A stretch of 64,000 nt of DNA, from assembly GCF_036227125.1 (NCBI RefSeq), contig NZ_CP109435.1, positions 248,001 through 312,000 of the forward strand. The letters run 5' to 3'. This document shows, piece by piece, positions 1-8,392 of the stretch. This stretch comes from Streptomyces sp. NBC_01485. GTDB lineage: Bacteria; Actinomycetota; Actinomycetes; Streptomycetales; Streptomycetaceae. Within the stretch, counting starts at the first letter, position 1. Every line of letters starts with the position of its first letter. The notes beneath the pieces were generated by a model that was not told where the DNA came from, ran no database searches, and saw nothing but the letters and a program-made list of their open reading frames with translations. Made by a program: the position numbers and the translations under genes.

Positions 1-634
1 CCGCGTCGAGGGAGTCGCGGCAGTCGTCGACCACGGCACGCGCACGGTCTCCGAGCACCGGGTACAGGCGGGGCCAGGCGACCGCGGCGTCCCAGCCGTG
101 GTCCCGGCCGGCCGTGTCCCGCAGCGCCGCCAGCACGTTGCCCAGGGCCGTCGGCCGGACGAGGTGGTCCGGGAGCGGATACCGTCGCCGCAACGCGGCC
201 GCCGCGGCGCCGGCCCGCTGCACGAGCGCGGGCGAAGGGTCCTCCGCCGACCCAGTCGCCCCTGCCGACCCCGCCGACCCGTCCAGCTCGGTGCGCGCCG
301 CCAGCCGTGCCTTACGCCGACGTTGCAGTGTCCGCCCGAGTCCGGCACCGAGCGCATCGGGCCAGCCGCCCTCCAGCAGCCGCATGACGGCCAGTTGGAA
401 GGGCTGAAAGACAACCGCGACGACAGTGGTCCCGACGACGATCCACACCGCCTGCCCCGCGCCCACAGCAGTGGCCGTCCGCCAGGCACGCCGCAGGGAG
501 ACGTCGGCGCCGGGTGCTCCCGCCCAGACGAGGAGCAGAACGAACACCGTGGCCACGTACGTCGGCAGATAGGCCACCGAGAAGAACCTCACCGAGCCGT
601 CGAGCGGCTTGGGGACGACGGGCCCGAGGCTCAC
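1..634 (-). CDS. Integral membrane protein, 3' end cut by window edge
   Basis: About 211 codons are visible and the gene continues past the left edge. The GTG start is chosen because a GAGGTGAG ribosome site lies just upstream, inside the end of the preceding gene, which stops 7 bases earlier. The first 100 residues hold two hydrophobic segments (about residues 18-40 and 52-80), followed by a charged soluble part rich in Ala, Arg and Asp. The tight spacing to the upstream small gene suggests one transcript and a shared job. I do not recognise the family. The call as a membrane protein rests only on hydrophobicity. Confidence 0.6.
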   Translation of the reverse strand, partial: MSLGPVVPKPLDGSVRFFSVAYLPTYVATVFVLLLVWAGAPGADVSLRRAWRTATAVGAGQAVWIVVGTTVVAVVFQPFQLAVMRLLEGGWPDALGAGLGRTLQRRRKARLAARTELDGSAGSAGATGSAEDPSPALVQRAGAAAAALRRRYPLPDHLVRPTALGNVLAALRDTAGRDHGWDAAVAWPRLYPVLGDRARAVVDDCRDSLDA

Positions 635-641
635 GCCGGGC

Positions 642-1019
642 TCACCTCAGCTCCATCGGTCCGTGGTCGCCGCTCTGGCACACCGGACGGTACCGGTCGT
701 CGTAGAACGCGGTGTAGGCGCGACTCCCGCACACAGCACACCGGAACGCGATGACGCTGAACCGCGTCGACTCCCCGGGAGCCGCGGCGCGCACCTCGTC
801 GCCGGGGCCTCGGGGCGCCTGCATCCCCAGGACGGTACGCAGATACGCGCTCGAAGTAGCACCGACCTGCTCGTCCCCCGCGACGAGCAGAAGCCGCTCC
901 GGACACTCCTCACCACTCAGCAACCGCCCCAAGGCCTCGGCGACGTCATTCAGTTCGGTACCGGCGGGGAACAACAGGCAAGGGACACCATCACCTTGCG
1001 CTCTCGGATCCAACAACAT
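642..1019 (-). CDS. Small hypothetical protein with Cys motif near C-terminus
   Basis: A 125-residue protein. The ATG at 1019 is preferred over longer readings because the coding character begins there. The N-terminal half is a mixed alpha/beta stretch. The C-terminal part has a CAVC pair (residues 94-97) and another Cys at 114, next to a Tyr/Asp-rich segment, suggesting a small metal-binding or disulphide knuckle. It lies 7 bases upstream of the edge membrane gene and is probably co-transcribed with it. The function is unknown. Confidence 0.6.
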   Translation of the reverse strand: MLLDPRAQGDGVPCLLFPAGTELNDVAEALGRLLSGEECPERLLLVAGDEQVGATSSAYLRTVLGMQAPRGPGDEVRAAAPGESTRFSVIAFRCAVCGSRAYTAFYDDRYRPVCQSGDHGPMELR

Positions 1020-1334
1020 CGCATAACGCACAGCCCGTTGCACCCTCCCCCGCATCTACCGCATCCGCGCGGCCACATGACGCCCAGACTCTACCCACGA
1101 GCCAACGGCGCACGAGAACCGCGCGAGCACAGGCACAGGAGCAGATGCTGTAGGCGGGCGGCGACGGCTCCCCCACCTGACTCGACGCCCGCCGCACGCG
1201 CCGGCTCGACCATCGACCGTCCCCCGTCCCACTTCTCGCTCGTCACGTCCCGCTCGTTGCTTCTCGCGCATCCTCAAGTCGGCACTGTGCCCTGCCGGTT
1301 CCGTGAAGAACGCCCGGTGCCGGACGGAGGTTCC
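1020..1334. other. Gene-free interval upstream of the 125-residue protein
   Basis: About 315 bases between the start of the minus-strand small gene and the stop of the minus-strand MFS gene. Open frames here are on both strands, Arg/Pro-rich and without a good ribosome site, so I call none. It presumably carries the promoter for the two-gene unit to its left and the terminator of the MFS gene, but I see no strong hairpin. Confidence 0.5.
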
Positions 1335-2888
1335 TCAGGCCCCGCCGCCCGGGACCGTGCCGCCCTTGAGGCGTTCCAGGTCGGAGGGGCGGACCTGGAT
1401 CACCACGACGGCGATCAGAGCGGCCAGGACCGTGAAGATCGCCGCCATGACGAAGGCGGCCGAAACGCCGGCGGTGAGGATCTCGTCGGACCAGGGGGAG
1501 GGAAGCTGCCCGGTGCGTCGGAAGTGCAGGCGTTCGGCCGGGGTCGCCTGGGCGAGGAAGTCGGGGATCTGTTTGTTCGCCTCGTTGCGGCTGGCCGTGC
1601 CGTACATCGTGACCAGGATGGACAGGCCGAGCGAACCGCCCACCTGCTGGGTGGCGTTGAGGAGTCCGGAGGCCGCGCCGGTCTCCTTCGGGGACACGTT
1701 GGAGAGCGCCATCAGGGTCAGGGAGACGAACTCCATGCCCATGCCGAGGCTGAAGACGAGCATCGGGCCGAGGACGCTGCCCGCGTACGTGGAGTTGACG
1801 TCGGTCAGGGTCAGCCAGGACAGGCCGGCCGCCGCGAGGATCGCGCCCACCACCATGAACGGCTTGGGGCCGTAGGTGGGAAGGAACCGTGAGGCCAGGC
1901 CGGCACCGACGGCGATGACGGCGCTGACCGGAAGAAAGGCGAAGCCGGCCGCGAGGGGACTGAAGTCGAGCACGTTCTGCACGAAGAGCGTGAGGAAGAA
2001 GAACATGCCGAAGATCGCGGCGGCGAGGCACAGCATGATCCCGTACGTGCCCGCCCGGTTACGGTCGGCGAACATGTGCAGCGGCGTGATCGGCTGCCGG
2101 GAGCGCCGCTCGACCAGGACGAACAGCGCGAGGACGACGACGGCCGCGGCGAACGAGGCCAGCGTGTACGGGTCCCGCCACCCTTCCTGGGCGGCCCTGA
2201 TGAACCCGTACACCAGAAGGACCATGCCCACGGTGGAGGTCAGCGCGCCGGTGATGTCGAAGTGGCCGGGGTGGCGTTCGGATTCCTTGATGAAGCGAGG
2301 GGTGGCGAGGGCGATGAGCAGTCCGATGGGGACGTTGACGAAGAGCACCCACCGCCAGTTGAGCCACTCGACGAGGATTCCGCCCGCGAGCAGGCCGATC
2401 GCGCCGCCGCCCGCCGAGACCGCGGCGAAGACCCCGAAGGCCCGGTTGCGGTCGGGGCCTTCGCGGAACGTCGTACTGACCAGGGAGAGCGCGGTCGGGG
2501 ACGCGATGGCGCCGCCGACGCCCTGAAGGGCGCGTGCGGCGAGCAGTTGGGCCTCGTTCTGGGCGAGTCCGCCGAGCAGGGAGGCGACCACGAAGAGCAG
2601 CACGCCGAAGACGAACATGCGCCGTCTGCCGAGAATGTCGCCGGTCCGGCCGCCGAGCAGCAGCAGGCCGCCGAAGGTGAGGGTGTAGGCGTTGACCACC
2701 CATGCCAGGCTCGTGGTGGAGAAGTCCAGGGAGCGCTGGATGTCCGGCAGCGCGATGTTCACGATGGTGATGTCCAGGACGACCATCAGCTGGCACGACG
2801 CGATGACCAGCAGCGCCATCGCGTTGCCGCCGCCATCCTGCCGGGCTGTGGCCTGGGTCGCCGAGGCCGGCTGTGGAACGCCGCTCAT
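1335..2888 (-). CDS. MFS drug exporter, DHA2 (EmrB/QacA) family, 14 TM
   Basis: 517 residues, the usual size for 14-helix proton-coupled drug exporters. After a soluble leader of about 22 residues, helix 1 carries the family-typical V-L-D-I-T-I-V-N-I-A-L-P motif. The loop between helices 2 and 3 has the MFS motif A region (G-x-x-x-D-x-x-G-R-R, about residues 80-92). The motif C region in helix 5 is Gly-rich (GGGAIGLLAGG). The C-terminus is basic and cytoplasmic. It is expected to export a hydrophobic or antibiotic-like compound through the plasma membrane. The upstream 330 bases contain a palindrome and an AraC-like direct repeat, and an AraC regulator precedes it on the same strand. The substrate cannot be read from sequence. 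Confidence 0.9.
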   Translation of the reverse strand: MSGVPQPASATQATARQDGGGNAMALLVIASCQLMVVLDITIVNIALPDIQRSLDFSTTSLAWVVNAYTLTFGGLLLLGGRTGDILGRRRMFVFGVLLFVVASLLGGLAQNEAQLLAARALQGVGGAIASPTALSLVSTTFREGPDRNRAFGVFAAVSAGGGAIGLLAGGILVEWLNWRWVLFVNVPIGLLIALATPRFIKESERHPGHFDITGALTSTVGMVLLVYGFIRAAQEGWRDPYTLASFAAAVVVLALFVLVERRSRQPITPLHMFADRNRAGTYGIMLCLAAAIFGMFFFLTLFVQNVLDFSPLAAGFAFLPVSAVIAVGAGLASRFLPTYGPKPFMVVGAILAAAGLSWLTLTDVNSTYAGSVLGPMLVFSLGMGMEFVSLTLMALSNVSPKETGAASGLLNATQQVGGSLGLSILVTMYGTASRNEANKQIPDFLAQATPAERLHFRRTGQLPSPWSDEILTAGVSAAFVMAAIFTVLAALIAVVVIQVRPSDLERLKGGTVPGGGA

Positions 2889-2930
2889 GACGTGCCGCCC
2901 GCGCGGAGGCGGGCCCTGAGGAGCGGTCGG

Positions 2931-2958
2931 TGGACAAGTGCATCCACTGTCTGGTCCA
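2931..2958. promoter_or_regulatory. Inverted repeat upstream of MFS exporter
   Basis: TGGAC at 2931-2935 pairs with GTCCA at 2954-2958, and between them AGTG (2937-2940) pairs with CACT (2945-2948). The element sits about 45-70 bases before the MFS start, where a repressor operator or promoter would be expected. This layout is typical of TetR-type sites, but no tetR gene is adjacent. The assignment is tentative. Confidence 0.35.
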
Positions 2959-3153
2959 TCGTTTGACCGTACGCCCGGGGCCGGGCCGTCACCACTCGAT
3001 CATCCACGGCCGGTGTGCGTCGTCGGGTACGTCGACGGGTCCGCCCGTGCCGTGCCAGGACTCCCCCGTTGTCCTGGCACGGCCCCGGCCGTCGCGGGTG
3101 TCAGCCGCGGTGATCATCAGGATGCGGGAGGGACTCCTGGGGTGTCGTTAGCG

Positions 3154-3186
3154 GAGCGTCCACATCTGCTTGGCAGAGCGTCCACA
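3154..3186. promoter_or_regulatory. 11-bp direct repeat with 22-bp period (AraC-type site)
   Basis: GAGCGTCCACA occurs exactly at 3154-3164 and again at 3176-3186, a start-to-start distance of 22 bp (about two helical turns). AraC-family proteins usually bind two tandem half-sites about 21 bp apart. The repeat lies between the AraC-family gene (ends at 3219) and the MFS exporter it probably controls (starts at 2888), although it is about 270 bp from the MFS start. Confidence 0.4.
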
Positions 3187-3218
3187 GCCGAGCGGACTCG
3201 GCCGGGAGGACGGACGTG

Positions 3219-4226
3219 CTACGCGCCCCGTACGCCCTGCCCCTCGGTCAGCGACTGTTCGCGCACCTCGCTGGGCGGGAGGCCGTAGGCGGTGCGGAAC
3301 GCGCGGGTGAACTCGGCGGCGCGGGGGAAGCCCCGGCGGGCGGCGACTGCGTGGATGGGCAGCGCGCGCAGCCGGGGGTCGGCGAGGTCGCGGCGGGCGT
3401 GCTCCAGTCGCTGGTCGCGGATGTACGAGGCGACGGCGAGGCCTTCGGCCTGGAACAGGCGGTACAGGTAGCTGCGGGAGATGTGGTGGGCGGCGGCGAT
3501 CCCGGCGGGGGTGAGGTCCGGGTCGCCGAGGTGGCGGCGGATGAACGTCTTGACCTGGAGGGTGAGTGTGCGGCCGCGGGTCTCCTGCGGGACCTGGGGG
3601 CCCGCGTCCACGGCGTGCGCGAAGAGGGCTGTGACCAGGTCCGCGACGACCGTGCCCAGCCGGGGTGCGTCCGCGGGCTGGTGGGCGGAGGTGTCCGCGA
3701 CCAGTTGGAGGAGGAACTGCGCGAGCAGCGCGCCGATCCCTTCCCGGCCCGATATGAGGCTCCCCAGGACCTGGTCCGCCCGGTTCCCGGGCACGGCCAC
3801 CAGGGCACGCGGTACCTCGATGCCGACGACGGTGACGGGATCGGAGCCGGTGTGCACCTCCCAGGACTGCGAGGAGGAGTTGATGTGGAAGTCGTTGATC
3901 CGGTAGGCGGCCTGCTGCCTGCCCCAGTCGGCCGCTCCCTCGCCCTTCAGCAGGAGGGACAGGTGGTAGGTCTCCGGATCGGACTGGCGGACGAGTTTCG
4001 GCGTGCGGTGGAAGACCAGTTGGTCGAAGGTGGCCGGCCACACCGTCACGTCGCCCAGCCCGATCACGCGTTGGTGGCCGCGGTAGTCGGCGGTGCGGTC
4101 ACTGGTGAGCCGCATGGGCGCGTGCGTGCCGCTCATGCGCTCCGCCCACGCCTCGAACCGGGCGTCCACCGGCAGGTCCGTGGTGCGGAAGACCGATTCG
4201 TGCAACACGAGGGAAGTCAACCACAC
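3219..4226 (-). CDS. AraC family transcriptional regulator
   Basis: 335 residues. The N-terminal about 200 residues match the AraC_binding_2 (cupin-like) sensor layout. The C-terminal about 100 residues hold the paired AraC helix-turn-helix: a first HTH near LTPAGIAAAHHISRSYLYRLF and a second ending in FPRAAEFTRAFRTAYGLPPSEVR, the classic AraC signature. It most likely activates the downstream MFS exporter on the same strand, and the direct repeat in the gap fits this. The effector is unknown. The start is the first in-frame start; a slightly shorter form is possible. Confidence 0.87.
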   Translation of the reverse strand: MWLTSLVLHESVFRTTDLPVDARFEAWAERMSGTHAPMRLTSDRTADYRGHQRVIGLGDVTVWPATFDQLVFHRTPKLVRQSDPETYHLSLLLKGEGAADWGRQQAAYRINDFHINSSSQSWEVHTGSDPVTVVGIEVPRALVAVPGNRADQVLGSLISGREGIGALLAQFLLQLVADTSAHQPADAPRLGTVVADLVTALFAHAVDAGPQVPQETRGRTLTLQVKTFIRRHLGDPDLTPAGIAAAHHISRSYLYRLFQAEGLAVASYIRDQRLEHARRDLADPRLRALPIHAVAARRGFPRAAEFTRAFRTAYGLPPSEVREQSLTEGQGVRGA

Positions 4227-4284
4227 CGCGTGTACGGGCCTGTTGACGGCGGTCGGGTCAGTTGTTGTCGGGGTAGTGGTCGGG

Positions 4285-4950
4285 TCAGCTCAGGTGGGCG
4301 GTGTCGACGGTGATGGAGTCGTTGTCGGACGCGGTGACGGAGATGTAGCCGGGGTCGCCGTTGCGGTCGAGGTAGCACACCACGTACGAGACGCTGACGG
4401 TGGTCTGACGTACGGGGTGCTCGGTCACGGCCTCCCGGCAGCCCTCCGCCGTGGGGACCGCGGACGAACTCCAGGCGGCCATCTTGCCGTTGGTGGAGTA
4501 GAGGAAGGTGCCCTGAAGGTAGATGGCGTCCGTGCCGGCGTCGGCGACCACGGGCGGGGTGGGGGTGAAGTCGTACCCCGGGGGCGCTTTCGCACTGTCC
4601 GTCTTCATGACGAAGCCGCGGACCAGCGTGGTCGACGGCGAGGACGTCGAGTCGGGCAGGGCCGCCGTGACCGCCGCGCCGCCTCCCCCGATGACGGCGA
4701 CGGCGGTGAGGCCGGCGATCAGCGGATGGGCGTACGCCAGGCTGAGCAGCGGCCCGACGACCGGGATCGAGAACTTCAACTGCGTGTTCTTCTGCGTGTT
4801 GTTCTGCGTGACCGTGGCGTTGCCGCTCGCGTTCGCCGTCTGCGTCGCGGAGTGGTGAGAGCCCGGCGGGGGCGGCGGGGGCGGCACGGTGGGGTCGTTC
4901 TGTGGGGCGGGGTCGCCGAGTTGCGCGCCACGCGTGCGGTCGGTGTTCAT
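4285..4950 (-). CDS. Single-pass membrane protein with Pro/Asn-rich N-terminus
   Basis: 221 residues from the ATG at 4950; a longer upstream reading is Arg-rich and unlikely. The order is: a Pro-run (about residues 20-30), an Asn/Thr/Gln-rich stretch (T-Q-N-N-T-Q-K-N-T-Q), one transmembrane helix (about residues 75-98, Gly/Ala/Val-rich), then an extracytoplasmic domain with two Cys that could form a disulphide. This is a common actinobacterial architecture of unknown role. The gene ends 58 bases upstream of the AraC gene on the same strand, so read-through is possible. No function is assigned. Confidence 0.65.
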   Translation of the reverse strand: MNTDRTRGAQLGDPAPQNDPTVPPPPPPPGSHHSATQTANASGNATVTQNNTQKNTQLKFSIPVVGPLLSLAYAHPLIAGLTAVAVIGGGGAAVTAALPDSTSSPSTTLVRGFVMKTDSAKAPPGYDFTPTPPVVADAGTDAIYLQGTFLYSTNGKMAAWSSSAVPTAEGCREAVTEHPVRQTTVSVSYVVCYLDRNGDPGYISVTASDNDSITVDTAHLS

Positions 4951-5336
4951 GGCTCGGGACGCTAGCGATACTCGGCCCCGCGGTCTTGTCTTGCCCGAGA
5001 TTGTCGCCAATGGGCCACTCGTGGGCGCTCGTTGCACTGAAAGTGATCGGCAGGACGAAGACTTCGGACACGCTACCGCGCAGTCACATTACCGAACCGT
5101 AACCTACCGACTGCTACCCGAGGTAACCCAACCCTCGCTACGGTCCTGACAGTTCGTCTGAGTCGTCCAACTCGTCGAAGTCATCAAAGGCATCGAAGTC
5201 GTCCAAGAGCGATGCGGGGCAGCGGTGGGCGACCGAGGCCTCGTGCCGCTCGGTCGTCACGGCCCGTACCCCACCGGGCCGTCCGCCACCCGAGCCGCAG
5301 ACGAAGGCTCGGCCTCCCCCTTTCCGGAGGTCCGCC
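4951..5336. other. Divergent intergenic region with acidic micro-ORF
   Basis: About 386 bases between the minus-strand membrane protein and the plus-strand lipase; it must hold both promoters. The only notable feature is a 40-codon minus-strand frame at 5138-5260 (GTG start) whose C-terminal half alternates Asp with Phe, Leu and Glu. It is produced by short repeats of the type TCGAAGTC/TCGTCCAA near 5160-5210. It has no convincing ribosome site and is not called as a gene. Confidence 0.4.
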
Positions 5337-6692
5337 ATGCCCGCCCCCACCCGCCTGCTGGCCGCAGCAGCCGTCACCGCTGCCGCCTGTCTCGGCGTCA
5401 CCGCCGTTCCCGCCGCATCCGCCGTATCCGCCGTATCCGCCGACGCGACACCGCAGTCGGACGCCGTCGTCTCGCGCGGCGTCACCATCCCCACGTTCTA
5501 CAACCCGCCCGCCACGCTCCCGGCGGCCGACGGCGCCCTGGTCCGCTCGGCGCCGCTCCCCCTCGCGTTGAGCCTGCCGGGCGTCGACGGACCGCTGCCC
5601 GGTACGGCGACCCGCCTGATGTACAAGTCCACGGACTCCGCCGGCCGGCCCATGGCGGTCACCGGCGCCTACCTCGAGCCGTCGGCCCGCTGGAGAGGCA
5701 GCGGCGCGCGGCCGCTGGTCGCCGTGGCGCCCGGCACCATGGGCCAGGGCGACCAGTGCGCCGCCTCCCTCGGCCTCGAACACCCGCTGCTGGTCAACGG
5801 GCAGACGCTGTCGGTCGGTTACGAGGACCTGGCGATCTACCGGCTCCTCGCCCGGGGCATCGCCGTCGTGGTCACGGACTACACCGGGCTGGGCGCGACG
5901 GACCGGCTGCACACGTACGTCAACCGGGTCGACGAGGCCCACGCCGTCCTGGACGCCGTCCGCGCGGCCCGTTCCCTCGACGGTACGTCGCTCACGGCCG
6001 GCTCCCGGGTGGCGCTGTTCGGCTACAGCCAGGGCGGCGGGGCGACGGCTGCCGCCGCCGAACTGCAGCCCTCCTACGCCCCCGACGTCACCCTCGCCGG
6101 GACCTACAGCGGGGCTCCGCCCGCCGACCTGGCCGCCGTCACCAGGGCCATCGACGGCAGTGACCTGGCCGGTTCGCTGGGCTGGTCGGTGAACGGGTTC
6201 CTGGAGTCCGACCCCGCCCTCGCGCCGATCGCCGAGGCGCACCTGAACGCGGCCGGCCGCGCCGCGCTCAAGGATCTGTCGACGATGTGCGTGGGCGACG
6301 CCCTCCTCGCCTACAACTCGGTGCACAGCAGCACCTGGACCACGGACGGGCGTTCCATCAGCGACGTCGTCGCGTCGGAGCCGGCGCTCAAGGCGTTCCT
6401 GGCCGACCAGCGCATCGGCACCCGCGAGCCGACGTCTCCGGTGCGGGTGGCGACCGGCACCGCCGACGACCTGGTGCCGCACGCGCAGGCGCGCGCGCTC
6501 GCCGTGGCCTGGTGCGCCAAGGGCGCCGACGTCACCTACAAGCCGGTGATCGCGCCTGATCTCGGCCGGGCCCTGATCAACCACTTCACGCCGTTGCTCG
6601 TCGACCAGACCGACGCGATCTCCTGGCTGACCGACCGCCTCAACGGCCGCCCCACCACGTCCAACTGCGCAGCCCTTCCCCTGCTGCCCTGA
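5337..6692 (+). CDS. Secreted lipase/esterase, alpha/beta hydrolase (LIP family)
   Basis: 451 residues. The ATG at 5337 follows a GGAGG site at ideal distance. Residues 1-35 form a Sec signal peptide (basic start, long Ala/Val core, A-x-A-type cleavage near 28-36). The mature part matches secretory triacylglycerol lipases (PF03583-like): nucleophile elbow G-Y-S-Q-G with Ser231, a candidate acid in the GTADDLVP segment, and the candidate His in NHF near the C-terminus. Cys at about 141 and two near the C-terminus could form disulphides. It probably hydrolyses acyl esters outside the cell. It is a single gene, with a separate minus-strand gene downstream. Confidence 0.88.
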   Translation: MPAPTRLLAAAAVTAAACLGVTAVPAASAVSAVSADATPQSDAVVSRGVTIPTFYNPPATLPAADGALVRSAPLPLALSLPGVDGPLPGTATRLMYKSTDSAGRPMAVTGAYLEPSARWRGSGARPLVAVAPGTMGQGDQCAASLGLEHPLLVNGQTLSVGYEDLAIYRLLARGIAVVVTDYTGLGATDRLHTYVNRVDEAHAVLDAVRAARSLDGTSLTAGSRVALFGYSQGGGATAAAAELQPSYAPDVTLAGTYSGAPPADLAAVTRAIDGSDLAGSLGWSVNGFLESDPALAPIAEAHLNAAGRAALKDLSTMCVGDALLAYNSVHSSTWTTDGRSISDVVASEPALKAFLADQRIGTREPTSPVRVATGTADDLVPHAQARALAVAWCAKGADVTYKPVIAPDLGRALINHFTPLLVDQTDAISWLTDRLNGRPTTSNCAALPLLP

Positions 6693-6811
6693 CCCGACCT
6701 GGCCCGACCTGACCTGGCCTACGGGCGAGGCGGTGGCGGTGACGGTTCACGGGCCGACCCGGACGACGAGCCTCTGCGGCGGCGAGTCCAGGTCGGTCCG
6801 GGCGGGGCGGC

Positions 6812-7306
6812 TCACGGTCTGTCGGTCAGGCCCAGGCGGGCGACGATCCGCTTGCCCACCGGCTCCCGCATGACGTCGAAGTCCTCGGCCACGGCCCGCA
6901 CGATCTCCAGGCCGTGCCGGCCCACCCGCGTCGGGTCCGGCGCGTGGGGCGACGGCAGCACCGGATCGCTGTCCCAGACGACGATCTCCACCGCCGAGCC
7001 GGTGATGCGCAGTTGCAGCAGGACCGGCCCGGGCGCGTATCTCAGCGCGTTGGTGACCAGCTCGCTCACCACGAGCTGGGACAGGTCCATGGCCCGGGCC
7101 GACACGGTCGCGCCGTCCAGGCGCTGGACGCGGGTGAGGAAGTCACCCGTGAGCTGCCGCGCCCGGGCGATGCAACCGTGCTTGCCGTCCAGTGCCACCG
7201 TCGTCTCGGCAGGGATCCCGTCAGGTGCGGAAGAGCCCTGGTCGGGCGGAACAGGTGCCATCCGGACCGCCTTCGCTACCCCGTTCATATCCGCGCGGCT
7301 ACCCAC
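6812..7306 (-). CDS. Anti-sigma-type ATP-binding protein (RsbW/SpoIIAB-like HATPase)
   Basis: 164 residues with a GHKL ATPase core: the N-box reads VSELVTNALRYAPG (about residues 80-93) and the G-box GRHGLEIV lies near 127-134. There are no dimerisation or sensor domains, so this is a stand-alone kinase of the kind that phosphorylates anti-sigma antagonists and binds sigma factors; Streptomyces carry dozens. The 12-base gap to the upstream membrane-protein gene on the same strand suggests co-transcription. The partner is unknown. The start could also be the ATG at 7288. Confidence 0.85.
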   Translation of the reverse strand: MGSRADMNGVAKAVRMAPVPPDQGSSAPDGIPAETTVALDGKHGCIARARQLTGDFLTRVQRLDGATVSARAMDLSQLVVSELVTNALRYAPGPVLLQLRITGSAVEIVVWDSDPVLPSPHAPDPTRVGRHGLEIVRAVAEDFDVMREPVGKRIVARLGLTDRP

Positions 7307-7317
7307 GAACCCGCCCC

Positions 7318-7881
7318 CTACGCCCCAGACACACCACTCACCCGGTCACCGTCCCGGCCATCGCCCGAGTCGCTGTCCGAGCCGGCGTGCGGACGGCCGT
7401 CCGGGCCCGCCGCGGCCTGCGCCCGAGCCCGGCGCTCCGCCACGAACCCGGCCGATACGGCGAGGGTGCCGGCCGCGGCGGCGAAGACGACGACCAGCAT
7501 GTTCGTCACGTCGTAGGCGCCGCTGCTCTCGTAGGTGGTTCCGTCGTCGAGGACGCAGTCGAAGCCCGGCGGGAAGTAGGAGGCCCGGTGGGTGACGAGG
7601 TGCCGGACGGTGTCCCGTGGGACCTCCTCCCCTCGGCAGGCGGGCGCGGGAGCCGAGTCGGCGCCGGACTGGGACTCGTGCGCGGAGAGCGCCACCGCTC
7701 CGGCGCTCAGCAGGTAGCAGCCGACGGCCGCCGCGGCCGCCATCCCGGCCGACCAGCGCAGCAGGTCCACGGCCCAGTCCGGCCGCCTCCCGGGCAGGGC
7801 CACGGCGATGAGCTTGACGAGCATCGCGATGCACCAGATGGGGCTTGCGAACACAGTCGCCATTCCTGACAGGGCCAACAC
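7318..7881 (-). CDS. Two-TM membrane protein, unknown function
   Basis: 187 residues from a GTG at 7881, chosen because GAAGGTGAG lies at a normal distance upstream; an in-frame start at 7941 would add 20 basic residues. Two hydrophobic regions are visible (about residues 10-30 and 45-67), then an extracytoplasmic segment with two Cys, a third hydrophobic segment (about 128-148), and a Gly/Asp/Ser-rich tail. It is divergent from the truncated sigma gene and probably co-transcribed with the downstream anti-sigma-type ATPase. I do not recognise a family. Confidence 0.6.
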   Translation of the reverse strand: MLALSGMATVFASPIWCIAMLVKLIAVALPGRRPDWAVDLLRWSAGMAAAAAVGCYLLSAGAVALSAHESQSGADSAPAPACRGEEVPRDTVRHLVTHRASYFPPGFDCVLDDGTTYESSGAYDVTNMLVVVFAAAAGTLAVSAGFVAERRARAQAAAGPDGRPHAGSDSDSGDGRDGDRVSGVSGA

Positions 7882-7986
7882 GGCTGGGGGCTCACCTTCT
7901 GTCGTCTTCCGTCGTGTAACGCTTTTCGCGCCGCCTTCCAAGAACAGGTGTAGTGCCTCTGGAGAACCCGGTGGAAGGAGATGCCT

Positions 7987-8337
7987 GTGGATGGCGCGGA
8001 ACGGTTACGGAGTGGACCCGGCGCGGCGGTACGCGACCCGGAGCTCTTCGAGGAGTTCTATCGGCGCCATGTGGACGCGGTGCTGCGCTTCGTGGCCCGG
8101 CGCGTCGACGACCCGCACACCGCGGCCGATCTGACGGCGGAGATCTTCCTCGCCGTCCTGCACTCGGCCGACTCCTACCGGCCGCACCTCGGCAGCGAGA
8201 CGGCCCGGCTCTTCGGCATCGCACGCAACGTGGTGTCGTCGGAGCGCCGCCGGGTCGCCCGCGAGGCCGACGACATCGTCCGCACGAGCGACGCCGAACC
8301 CTGCGTTCCGCTGAAGGTCGACCTGCCGGACGAGTAG
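7987..8337 (+). CDS. Truncated ECF-like sigma factor (region 2 only)
   Basis: 116 residues from the GTG at 7987, six bases after AAGGAG (the ATG at 7981 abuts the site). The protein matches sigma-70 region 2: FYRRHVDAVLRFVARRV, then AADLTAEIFLAVL, then the LFGIARNVVSSERRR segment. It stops at about the place where the linker to region 4 should begin, so the -35-binding region 4 is absent. No second half follows in any frame before the next gene. Codon 7 is a TTA (8005-8007). It may be a decayed sigma gene or a region-2-only regulator. It lies just upstream of an acyltransferase that also carries a TTA codon. Confidence 0.7.
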   Translation: MDGAERLRSGPGAAVRDPELFEEFYRRHVDAVLRFVARRVDDPHTAADLTAEIFLAVLHSADSYRPHLGSETARLFGIARNVVSSERRRVAREADDIVRTSDAEPCVPLKVDLPDE

Positions 8338-8392
8338 GGCCTGTCCCGGCCCGACGAACGCCTTCCGGCACCGCCCAGGACTCGGTCTCCGT

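Noticed and set aside
3154..3186. Considered as CRISPR or short tandem repeat array
   Set aside because: Only two copies of 11 bp exist, which suits a protein-binding site but not an array.
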